Shown: positions 1 through 5,247 of the stretch, piece by piece
How the letters are laid out: each line of letters starts with the position of its first letter
Numbering within the stretch: position 1 is the first letter of the stretch
Assembly: GCA_017853735.1 (NCBI GenBank)
Contig: JAFMJA010000198.1
Span: forward strand, 1 to 5,247
Length of the DNA stretch: 5,247 bases
Reading direction: 5' to 3'
From: Burkholderiaceae bacterium
Lineage (GTDB): Bacteria; Pseudomonadota; Gammaproteobacteria; Burkholderiales; Burkholderiaceae_C
Notes under the pieces: generated by a model
Database searches by the model: none
What the model was told of the DNA's origin: nothing
The model's input: the letters and a program-made list of their open reading frames with translations, nothing else
Made by a program: the position numbers and the translations under genes

Positions 1-1
1 C

Positions 2-868
2 TCCACCAACAAGGACCTGCGCGCCGCCATGGCAACGCGCGAGTTTCGCGAAGACCTGTATTTCCGCATCAGCACCTTCAAACTGAGTGTGCCGCCGCTA
101 CGCGAGCGCCTGGGCGACATCCTGCCCCTGGTGGCCGCCATGTTGCTGCAACATGGCAAAGAAGCTCACCCGCTGAGCGTGAGCGCCGAGGCGCAGGCTC
201 TTTTGCTGGCTCATCCCTGGCCGGGCAATGTGCGCGAACTCGAAAATGTGGTTCAGCGTGCGCTGGTACTTTGCCCGGGCGAATGTATCGAGCCCGCACA
301 CCTGATGTTTGACGAGATGCATGCCGCGCCTGCTGCCAGGCAGTTGCCAGCAGCCAACCCCACTTTGGCAAACCACCCGCCTGTTCATGCGCCTGTTCAT
401 TCGCCTGCTCCCCTACCTGTCGCCCTAATCGCAGGCGAGCCGGCCACTCAGGCAGCTATTCACATTGATCCCCAGACTGTTGCACAGACAGAAACTTTAC
501 CGATATCCATGCCATTGTCGCCGTCTGCGCCCATGCGTCTGACCATGCCGATTGATACGCCAATGGCTACGCCAGACATGGGCACACATTCACCGCATGC
601 CTTTGCCGGACTGGCTGCACAAATGCGCGTCCGGCCTGCAGCCAACCTGCACGCGGCAGTGAAGTCCAACGAGCTGCAGATGATTTTGGCCGCCATTCAA
701 AGCACCGAGAGCCGCATCGAGGCGGCCAAGAAACTGGGCATCAGCCCGCGTACGCTGCGCTACAAGCTGGCCAAGTTCAAGGCCGAGCCCGCTGCGCAGG
801 ACACCGCCGCCAACGCCTCTGCCATCACCCCGGCCGCAGCGCCGCTGGCCTTTGCCATGGCCGGCTGA
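2..868 (+). CDS. flrC: sigma-54-dependent flagellar transcriptional activator, FleR/FlrC type (5' truncated by window edge)
   Basis: Only the last 288 residues are visible; the frame is open to the left edge, so the ATG at 29 is an internal Met, not the start. The fragment opens just after the AAA+ Walker B region with a sensor I-like STNKDL, followed by FREDLYFRI, whose two Arg (fragment residues 16 and 22) align with the PspF arginine fingers, then PPLRERLGD and the WPGNVRELE sensor II motif (about 73-81). After a low-complexity linker (about 107-222) comes a Fis-type helix-turn-helix (about 223-260) with LGISPRTLRYKL, typical of FleR/FlrC, and a 28-residue Ala-rich tail. Such proteins hydrolyse ATP to remodel sigma-54 RNA polymerase at flagellar promoters. 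The position 14 bases before fliE favours FleR/FlrC over FleQ/FlrA. The receiver domain and GAFTGA loop lie outside the window, so two-component control cannot be confirmed. The family is certain; the exact orthologue is inferred. Confidence 0.9.
   Translation, partial: STNKDLRAAMATREFREDLYFRISTFKLSVPPLRERLGDILPLVAAMLLQHGKEAHPLSVSAEAQALLLAHPWPGNVRELENVVQRALVLCPGECIEPAHLMFDEMHAAPAARQLPAANPTLANHPPVHAPVHSPAPLPVALIAGEPATQAAIHIDPQTVAQTETLPISMPLSPSAPMRLTMPIDTPMATPDMGTHSPHAFAGLAAQMRVRPAANLHAAVKSNELQMILAAIQSTESRIEAAKKLGISPRTLRYKLAKFKAEPAAQDTAANASAITPAAAPLAFAMAG
379..414 (+). repeat. short 12-base tandem repeat in the activator linker
   Basis: Two near-identical 12-base units (379-390 and 391-402, differing at one position, G389 versus T401) are followed by a decayed third unit (403-414). 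They encode the Pro-Val-His-Ala/Ser repeats of the linker. The unit is a whole number of codons, so gain or loss of copies keeps the frame. It is probably a local slippage product, not a binding site. Confidence 0.6.
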
Positions 869-870
869 TC

Positions 871-876
871 AGGAGA
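871..876 (+). promoter_or_regulatory. ribosome binding site of fliE
   Basis: AGGAGA lies 6 bases before the ATG at 883, inside the 14-base gap after the activator stop codon. It supports that ATG as the fliE start and suggests the two genes share a transcript. Confidence 0.85.
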
Positions 877-882
877 ACCCAC

Positions 883-1233
883 ATGGAACGCATCAATTCC
901 CAAGCCAATATCCAGTCGATGCTGCAAACCCTGCGCGCCTACCAGGCCCAGGCCGCAGGCAGCAACGAAACCCTGGCACCCGGGGGCGACACCACGGTGG
1001 CTGCGCCCAAGGGCCAGCCCTTTATGGAGGCGGTCAAGTCCACCCTGAACAGTGTCAACGATCTGCAACTCAAGGCGCGCGATGTTTCCACCGCCTACGA
1101 GCGCGGCGAGGCAGTGCCGCTGACCGATGTGGTGCTGAGCATGCAAAAGTCCTCGATGGCCTTCGAAGCCACCCTGCAGGTGCGCAACAAGGTGCTCAAG
1201 GCTTACGAAGATATTTTGAACATGCCGGTATGA
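883..1233 (+). CDS. fliE: flagellar hook-basal body complex protein FliE
   Basis: This encodes a 116-residue protein, slightly longer than enterobacterial FliE (about 104). FliE sits in the periplasm at the junction of the MS ring and proximal rod and is among the first substrates of the flagellar export apparatus. The family signature is in the C-terminal half: SMQKSSMAFEATLQVRNKVL (about residues 86-105) followed by AYEDILNMPV, matching the conserved VQKAS...QVRNKL..AYQE..RM pattern. The segment around residues 48-66 (FMEAVKSTLNSVNDLQ) matches the upstream amphipathic helix. Residues 22-46 are a Gly/Ala/Pro/Thr-rich variable stretch. There is no cleavable signal peptide, as expected for a type III export substrate. 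The start is fixed by AGGAGA 6 bases upstream. The gene lies 14 bases after the activator and 60 bases before fliF. The identification is secure. Confidence 0.97.
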   Translation: MERINSQANIQSMLQTLRAYQAQAAGSNETLAPGGDTTVAAPKGQPFMEAVKSTLNSVNDLQLKARDVSTAYERGEAVPLTDVVLSMQKSSMAFEATLQVRNKVLKAYEDILNMPV

Positions 1234-1238
1234 ACCGG
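1225..1238 (+). repeat. small inverted repeat spanning the fliE stop codon
   Basis: CCGGT (1225-1229) and ACCGG (1234-1238) form a perfect 5-bp stem with a 4-base loop, ATGA, that contains the TGA stop of fliE. The stem is too short and has no adjacent U-run, so it is not a convincing terminator. A role in mRNA processing or translation between fliE and fliF is possible but unproven, and chance is a reasonable alternative. Confidence 0.3.
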
Positions 1239-1293
1239 ACCGCAGGACTCAGTCGCCCGATTTTGAAAGTTATTCGCTAGAAAGACCTACGCC
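1234..1293 (+). other. fliE-fliF intergenic gap with weak ribosome binding site
   Basis: At 60 bases this is the longest noncoding stretch in the window. Its second half (about 1259-1284) is visibly A+T-richer than the flanks. The only candidate ribosome binding site for fliF is AGAAAG at 1279-1284, 9 bases before the ATG, which is weak compared with those of fliE, fliG and fliH. I looked for a sigma-54 GG-N10-GC core, a sigma-28 TAAA-N15-GCCGATAA pattern and a sigma-70 pair and found none convincing, so fliF is most simply read through from upstream. Confidence 0.5.
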
Positions 1294-3171
1294 ATGGCAA
1301 CCACCACAGCCCCCTTTCAGCCCGGACTGGCCACCGCAGATGCCGGCGCCGGCAGCGCGCTGGCCACCACCTCTGCGGGCGGCGTCGCCGACCCCCAAGC
1401 GCCAGGCACCGCCCTGACCGTGGCCGGCCCGCTCACCCCGGTGAAGAGCTTTCTCAACCAGCCTGAGATCAAGAAATACATTCCCCTGGTGCTGATCGCT
1501 CTGGCCATCGGCCTGTTTGTGCTGGTCTATGTGCTGGTCAACCAGCCGGCTTACCGGCCCATGGGCATGCAGATGAGCGATGCTGACCAGCAAGCCGCCA
1601 TGGAGGCCTTGCGCCAGGGCGAGTTCAAGCCCAAGCTCGATCCCTCCAGCGGCCAGATCACCGTGCCCGCCACCCGCTACCACGAGGCCCGCATCTACCT
1701 GGCCTCCAAGGGCCTGCCCAAGGCGGGCAATACCGGCATGGAGTCGCTCAAGGAGCAGTCGGCCATGACCACCAGCCAGTTCATGGAGCAGGTGCGCTAC
1801 ACCACCGCCATGGAGCAGGAGCTGGCGCGCAGCATCACCTCGATCGATTCGATCCAGGGGGCCAGGGTGCACCTGGCCATGCCCAAGCAGTCGGCCTTTG
1901 TGCGCGACCGCACCCCGCCCAAGGCCTCGGTGGTGGTGACCACCCATCCAGGGCGGCAGCTTCAGCCCTCGCAGATCCAGGCCATCGTCAACCTGGTGGC
2001 CTCCAGCGTGCCGCTGATGTCGCCCGAGAATGTGGCAGTGCTCGACAACCAGGGCCGCCTCTACACCAACCCCTCGGGCGATGCCTCGTTGGGACTGAAC
2101 GCCGCGCAGGCACAGCACAAGCAGAAGATGGAGGAGCTGTACCGCCAGCGCATCACCGAAATCCTGAGCCCCTTTGTAGGCGCCTCCAACATCACTTCGC
2201 AAGTGAATATTTCGCTGGACTTCACCCAGACCGAGGTGACCACCGAAGACTTTGACAACCGCGACAAGGGGCCCAAGACCCGCTCCGAAGCCCTGAGCGA
2301 AGACAAGAACACCAGCAAGACCCCCAGCGAGGGCGTGCCGGGCACCCTGTCCAACACCGCCCCGGTGCAGCCGCCCCCCGCCCCGCCGGTGGCACCCGCT
2401 GCTGCCAACGCCACCCAGAACACCACCGCCGGTGCGCCCGCCGCTAAAGATATGGTGACCACGGCCACCCAGCGCAGCACCCGCAATTACGAACTCGATC
2501 GCTCGGTGCGCCACACCAAGGTGGCCACCGGCACCGTGGAACGCCTGAGCGTGGCGGTGGTGGTCAATGAGCGCCCGCCCCTGCCTGGCGAGAAGAATGA
2601 CAAGGGCGAGGCGGGACCCTCCAAGCCCAACCCCTACACCGAGGAAGAGCTGCAGCGCATGCAAAGTCTGATCCGCGGGGTGGTGGGCTTTAAGGAAGAC
2701 CGTGGCGATGTGGTCACTGTGGTGCAAGCCAAGTTTGAGCCGGAAAAAGTGTTTGACCTGAGCCTGCCCTGGTACAAGGATGAGTTCATCATCAGCAGCG
2801 TCAAGAGTGGCGTGGTGGGCCTGATGTTCCTATCATTCCTGCTCATGGTGGTTCGTCCGGCAGTGATGCGTTCCATGGGCCTGCTCAAGACGCCCGAGGA
2901 GATTGAGGCCGACCGTATTGCCGCCCTGCCCAAAGTGCTGCCCGATGGCGAGCTGACCGACGAGGAGATGAACTCGATCCAGCTTGGCGAGGGCGAGACC
3001 CTGGAGCAGATCAAGGCCAAGCTCAAGCCCAAGAAGTCGAGCATCTCGATGGAGATGCTGGACACCGCCAACACCTATGATGACAAGGTGGCTCTGGTGC
3101 GCATGATCGTGGCGGAAGACACCAGCCGCGTGGCCAGCGTGCTCAAGGGCATGATCAAGTCGTCGATGTAA
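1294..3171 (+). CDS. fliF: flagellar MS-ring protein FliF
   Basis: This encodes a 625-residue inner-membrane protein that oligomerises into the MS ring, the base on which rod, export gate and C ring assemble. In order: an Ala/Thr/Gly/Pro-rich cytoplasmic N-terminus (1-60), transmembrane helix 1 (about 62-82), the periplasmic YscJ/FliF ring-building domains with ARIYLASKGLPK (132-143) and the family hallmark GARVHLAMPK (189-198), then a FliF C domain with NYELDRSVRHTK (398-409) and ERLSVAVVVN. That domain is interrupted by a Pro/Ala/Thr-rich loop (about 341-389, containing GVPGTLSN). Transmembrane helix 2 is about 503-522. The extreme C-terminus (about 594-622, DTSRVASVLKGMI) matches the FliG-binding segment. 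It exceeds E. coli FliF (552) by about 73 residues, partly from an N-terminus some 36 residues longer before helix 1. The ATG at 1294 is preceded only by a weak ribosome binding site, but no better in-frame start is evident. Confidence 0.98.
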   Translation: MATTTAPFQPGLATADAGAGSALATTSAGGVADPQAPGTALTVAGPLTPVKSFLNQPEIKKYIPLVLIALAIGLFVLVYVLVNQPAYRPMGMQMSDADQQAAMEALRQGEFKPKLDPSSGQITVPATRYHEARIYLASKGLPKAGNTGMESLKEQSAMTTSQFMEQVRYTTAMEQELARSITSIDSIQGARVHLAMPKQSAFVRDRTPPKASVVVTTHPGRQLQPSQIQAIVNLVASSVPLMSPENVAVLDNQGRLYTNPSGDASLGLNAAQAQHKQKMEELYRQRITEILSPFVGASNITSQVNISLDFTQTEVTTEDFDNRDKGPKTRSEALSEDKNTSKTPSEGVPGTLSNTAPVQPPPAPPVAPAAANATQNTTAGAPAAKDMVTTATQRSTRNYELDRSVRHTKVATGTVERLSVAVVVNERPPLPGEKNDKGEAGPSKPNPYTEEELQRMQSLIRGVVGFKEDRGDVVTVVQAKFEPEKVFDLSLPWYKDEFIISSVKSGVVGLMFLSFLLMVVRPAVMRSMGLLKTPEEIEADRIAALPKVLPDGELTDEEMNSIQLGEGETLEQIKAKLKPKKSSISMEMLDTANTYDDKVALVRMIVAEDTSRVASVLKGMIKSSM

Positions 3172-3176
3172 AGGAA
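3171..3176 (+). promoter_or_regulatory. ribosome binding site of fliG
   Basis: AAGGAA begins on the last base of the fliF stop codon and ends 7 bases before the ATG at 3184. It supports this start over the internal ATG at 3253, whose only upstream purine motif (GGAG at 3246-3249) is just 3 bases away. Confidence 0.8.
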
Positions 3177-3183
3177 CAGCATC

Positions 3184-4236
3184 ATGGCAGACAAAGATGT
3201 GATTGAACTGGAACCGGCAATGACCGACGCCCTGCGCGTCGAGCTGGAGTACATGTCGGGTGCGCAACGCGCCGCAGTGCTGATGCTGCTGCTGGGCGAG
3301 CAGCAGGCCTCGGAAATCATCAAATACCTCGATCCCAAGGAAGTCCAGGTGCTGGGCGGCTCGATGGTGTCGGTGTCCGATGTGTCACAGGAAGCGGTGA
3401 ACGTGATCCTGGATGACTTTGTTGCCACCATCAAGAAGCAGTCCAGCCTGGGACTGGGCACCACCGAGTATGTGGAGAAGGTGTTCAAGCGCGCCCTGGG
3501 CGACGACAAGGCCGCCTCGGTGCTGGGCCGCATTCTGCCCGGCTCGGGTACGCGCGGCCTGGAGATCCTGCAGTGGATGGACGCCCGCGCGATTGCCGAG
3601 ATGATCAAGACCGAGCATCCACAGGTGATTGCGATCATTCTGTCGGTGCTGGAGTACCAGGTGGCAGCCGATGTGCTGAACTTCCTGCCCCCATCCATCC
3701 GACCGGAAGTGATTCAGCGGGTGGCCTCGCTGGAGACAGTGCAGCCGCTGGCCATGGAGGAGCTGGAGTCGATCATGAAGAAACAGTTCTCCACCAATTC
3801 CACCGCCCAGTCTTCCAGCTTTGGCGGTATCAAGGCCGCAGCACAGATCCTCAACGCCACCAAGACCGAGCTGGAAAACACCATCATGGCTGGCCTGGAG
3901 AAGATCGACGCCGACCTGATGCAGCGCATCCAGGACAATATGTTCACCTTCGAGAACCTGGTGAGCGTGGACAACAAGGGCATCCAGGTGCTGATGCGCA
4001 ATGTGGAGCCCGATTTGCTGATGGTGGCCATGAAAGGCGCCAGCGACGACGCGAAAAACCGCTTCTTCGACAATATGTCCGAGCGCGCGCGCGGCATGTT
4101 CCGAGACGATATGGAAGCCAAGGGCCTCATGCGCCTGGCCGATGTGGAAGAGGCGCAGAAGAAGGTCATGCGCATTGCGCGCAAGCTGTCCGATTCGGGC
4201 GACCTGGTCTTAGGCGGAGGAGCAGACTTTGTCTGA
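3184..4236 (+). CDS. fliG: flagellar motor switch protein FliG
   Basis: This encodes a 350-residue cytoplasmic rotor protein that sits on the FliF ring, contacts FliM and meets the MotA stator. The N domain (about 21-115) contains AAVLMLLLGE and binds FliF. The middle domain carries the EHPQ motif (144-147) used in FliM binding. A Gly-Gly hinge (214-215) leads to the C domain with the MFTF motif (253-256). The charged torque residues of E. coli FliG (K264, R281, D288, D289, R297) all appear at a constant offset of 20, as K284, R301, D308, D309 and R317, so the motor interface looks intact. The offset is also 20 in the N domain, so the extra length is a short N-terminal leader (residues 1-20) with no net indel after it up to R317. 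The gene is 12 bases after fliF and overlaps fliH by 8 bases. The identification is secure. Confidence 0.98.
   Translation: MADKDVIELEPAMTDALRVELEYMSGAQRAAVLMLLLGEQQASEIIKYLDPKEVQVLGGSMVSVSDVSQEAVNVILDDFVATIKKQSSLGLGTTEYVEKVFKRALGDDKAASVLGRILPGSGTRGLEILQWMDARAIAEMIKTEHPQVIAIILSVLEYQVAADVLNFLPPSIRPEVIQRVASLETVQPLAMEELESIMKKQFSTNSTAQSSSFGGIKAAAQILNATKTELENTIMAGLEKIDADLMQRIQDNMFTFENLVSVDNKGIQVLMRNVEPDLLMVAMKGASDDAKNRFFDNMSERARGMFRDDMEAKGLMRLADVEEAQKKVMRIARKLSDSGDLVLGGGADFV
4216..4222 (+). promoter_or_regulatory. strong ribosome binding site that decides the TTG start of fliH
   Basis: GGAGGAG lies inside the end of fliG, 6 bases before a TTG codon at 4229 that opens the fliH frame. It contains the full GGAGG core complementary to the 16S rRNA 3' end and is the best match near any gene in the window. 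An in-frame TAG at 4211-4213 closes the fliH frame upstream, so the start must lie after it. A strong site paired with a weak start codon is a common arrangement in overlapping genes. Confidence 0.85.
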
Positions 4237-5247
4237 TGCCCTCCTGTCTGGCAGCCAAGCAGCCGGCCCGAAGCTGGCCGCGGTGTGGCAGCCCGCGCCG
4301 GTGCTCAAGGCGCTGGCCAACCAGCGCTTTGTGCGGGTCAAGGACGCCAGGGGGCACACCTCGCATTTCACTCTCAGCTCATACCAGCATCTGAGCCAGG
4401 AGGCTCTCGGCCTGTCCAAACCCAACGGCAACGGAAAACAGGGCAGCCAAGCAAACCCGGTCAGCCTGGGCGCAACCCCAGCTGGGCCTGGCACCGGCGC
4501 TGCACCGCAAGAGCAACAAGCCCCTAGCCTGGACGCGCTGAGCCAGGAGGCGGTTGAAGCCATCCGCAAAGAGGCCTATGCCAGTGGCCTGGCCGATGGA
4601 AGGCAGGAGCAAATCCTGGAACGCGAAGTCCAGAAAAAAGCCAGCGAGGCCGAGCAGCGCGAACAAGAGGCGCAGCAGACCCAGGCGCTGCTGCAGAAAA
4701 TTCAAGAGTCCATTGTGGGTCTGTATGACCAGCCCGATGCGCTGTATGAGCCGATCAAGCGGCTGGCGCTGCATCTGGCCGAACAGCTGGTGCTGGCCGA
4801 GCTCAGCCTGTCGCCTGCGGTGATCCAGGGCCTGGTGCAACGCAGCCTGGACACGCTGGAGCTGCCCGCCTCGGCCCAGGTGGTGGTGGACCTCAACCCC
4901 GATGACCTGGCCCTGTTGCTGGGATCGCTGAACGATAACAATAAGCCGGCCTGGCAGTTGCAGGCCGACCCCAGCCTGCAACCAGGCAGCGTGCGGGTGA
5001 GCGCGGACGACGCCATGGTGAGTGATCTGGTGGAAAACAGACTCGCTGGCATTGCCGCCAGCCTGCTCAAACAACCCCAACGCGCCCAGGCGCAGTCGGC
5101 CTTCAGCCCACAAAACCTGCAGTTGCGCAAAGCCAGCGCCGATGTGCAGGAAGTGCTGCCCCAGGCCTCGTATGAGCGCTTCCAGGCGCCAGCACGCGCC
5201 ACGGAGCCCTCTCCCAGCACTGCCCCTGAATCTGAACTGATGCCCAT
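4229..5247 (+). CDS. fliH: flagellar assembly protein FliH, TTG start, 3' end beyond window
   Basis: The frame from TTG at 4229 stays open to the right edge (339 full codons); no in-frame ATG occurs until 5018, within the conserved domain. FliH is the cytoplasmic partner of the export ATPase FliI, resembling the peripheral stalk of rotary ATPases. The N-terminal 100 residues begin MSDALLSGSQ, include one Trp (20) and a block at 33-55 (RFVRVKDARGH...), then a Gly/Pro/Gln/Asn-rich stretch. The Gly-repeat helix is short, with one GxxxG (120-124, GLADG), followed by a charged Gln/Glu-rich coiled coil (about 125-160). The conserved C domain (about 165-278) has VVVDLNPDDLALLL and WQLQADPSLQPGSVRVSADD, matching E. 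coli WRLRGDPTLHPGGCKVSADE. A Gln/Ala/Pro-rich extension runs from about 286 to the edge. E. coli FliH is only 228 residues. It overlaps fliG by 8 bases, suggesting translational coupling. fliI probably follows. The identity is firm; the start is well supported but not proven. Confidence 0.92.
   Translation, partial: MSDALLSGSQAAGPKLAAVWQPAPVLKALANQRFVRVKDARGHTSHFTLSSYQHLSQEALGLSKPNGNGKQGSQANPVSLGATPAGPGTGAAPQEQQAPSLDALSQEAVEAIRKEAYASGLADGRQEQILEREVQKKASEAEQREQEAQQTQALLQKIQESIVGLYDQPDALYEPIKRLALHLAEQLVLAELSLSPAVIQGLVQRSLDTLELPASAQVVVDLNPDDLALLLGSLNDNNKPAWQLQADPSLQPGSVRVSADDAMVSDLVENRLAGIAASLLKQPQRAQAQSAFSPQNLQLRKASADVQEVLPQASYERFQAPARATEPSPSTAPESELMP
4391..4551 (+). repeat. 14-base direct repeat within fliH
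   Basis: CTGAGCCAGGAGGC occurs exactly at 4391-4404 and 4538-4551, 147 bases (49 codons) apart and in the same frame, encoding Leu-Ser-Gln-Glu-Ala at residues 55-59 and 104-108. The copies bracket the Gly/Pro/Gln-rich part of the FliH N-terminal region. Each copy contains AGGAGG, but neither is followed by an ATG, GTG or TTG start in the fliH frame at normal spacing, so they are not internal initiation sites. It could be a relic of an internal duplication or chance in repetitive coding sequence. Confidence 0.5.

Noticed and set aside
29..31. ATG as start of the sigma-54 activator
   Set aside because: The frame is open upstream to base 2 and already encodes AAA+ sequence (STNKDL) before this Met. 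The true start is outside the window.
612..626. Possible sigma-54 promoter upstream of fliE (GG-N10-GC core)
   Set aside because: The GG/GC spacing fits, but the bases between match the consensus poorly and the T-rich -12 side is missing. Such cores occur often by chance in G+C-rich DNA. A similar weak core at 736-749 was rejected for the same reason.
1225..1275. Transcription terminator between fliE and fliF
   Set aside because: The only hairpin has a 5-bp stem and no U-tract directly after it. The TTTT at 1261-1264 is over 20 bases away.
852..1280. 142-codon + strand frame overlapping fliE
   Set aside because: fliE in another frame matches its family end to end and has a ribosome binding site; this frame yields Arg/Gly/Gln-rich sequence without motifs.
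1270..2727. 485-codon open frame on the minus strand opposite fliF
   Set aside because: It lies wholly antisense to a well-conserved fliF, and its product is a Gly/His/Leu-rich composition typical of the reverse complement of G+C-biased codons, with no recognisable motif or ribosome binding site.
3253..3255. Alternative fliG start giving a length closer to E. coli FliG
   Set aside because: Its purine motif is only 3 bases upstream, whereas the ATG at 3184 has AAGGAA at 7 bases and fits the 12-base spacing from fliF.
3573..4394. 273-codon + strand frame overlapping fliG and the start of fliH
   Set aside because: It is out of frame with both, its product is Arg/His/Gly-rich with no family signature, and FliG and FliH account fully for the region.
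4379..5113. 244-codon open frame on the minus strand opposite fliH
   Set aside because: The + strand frame encodes conserved FliH motifs throughout. The minus product is Leu/Gln/Gly-rich shadow sequence.

Overview
The window is an ordinary, tightly packed flagellar basal-body operon segment, all on the + strand: the 3' end of a sigma-54 activator of the FleR/FlrC type, then fliE, fliF, fliG and the 5' part of fliH. Gene order matches the fleR-fliE-fliF-fliG-fliH and flrC-fliE-fliF-fliG-fliH runs known from Pseudomonas and Vibrio. High G+C (about 65-67% in two 60-base spot counts in fliE and fliF), strong G/C bias at third codon positions and the protein sequences suggest a Gram-negative proteobacterium. 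My best guess is a betaproteobacterium of the Burkholderiales, but this is inference and was not tested by any search.

Layout: 2-868 carries the end of the activator's AAA+ domain, an unusually long low-complexity linker, a Fis-type DNA-binding helix-turn-helix and an Ala-rich tail. After 14 bases comes fliE (883-1233, rod/MS-ring junction). A 60-base gap, the longest noncoding stretch here, precedes fliF (1294-3171, MS ring). Twelve bases later comes fliG (3184-4236, rotor/switch). fliH (4229 to past the right edge, export ATPase regulator) overlaps the last 8 bases of fliG. Its probable start is TTG, preceded by a very strong ribosome binding site, so ATG-only gene calling misses it. There is no noncoding stretch of 300 bases and no tRNA, rRNA, CRISPR array, insertion sequence or clear terminator.

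How the genes fit together: FliF forms the membrane ring, FliG docks on the FliF C-terminus and carries the torque-generating charged residues, FliE joins the ring to the rod, and FliH is the stator-like partner of the export ATPase FliI, whose gene would be expected just beyond the right edge. The upstream activator probably controls transcription of such middle-class flagellar genes with sigma-54.

I found no evidence of an undescribed system. The points worth a second look are the TTG start of fliH with its decoy ATG, long extra segments at both ends of FliH, the roughly 115-residue linker in the activator, and smaller extensions in FliF and FliG.
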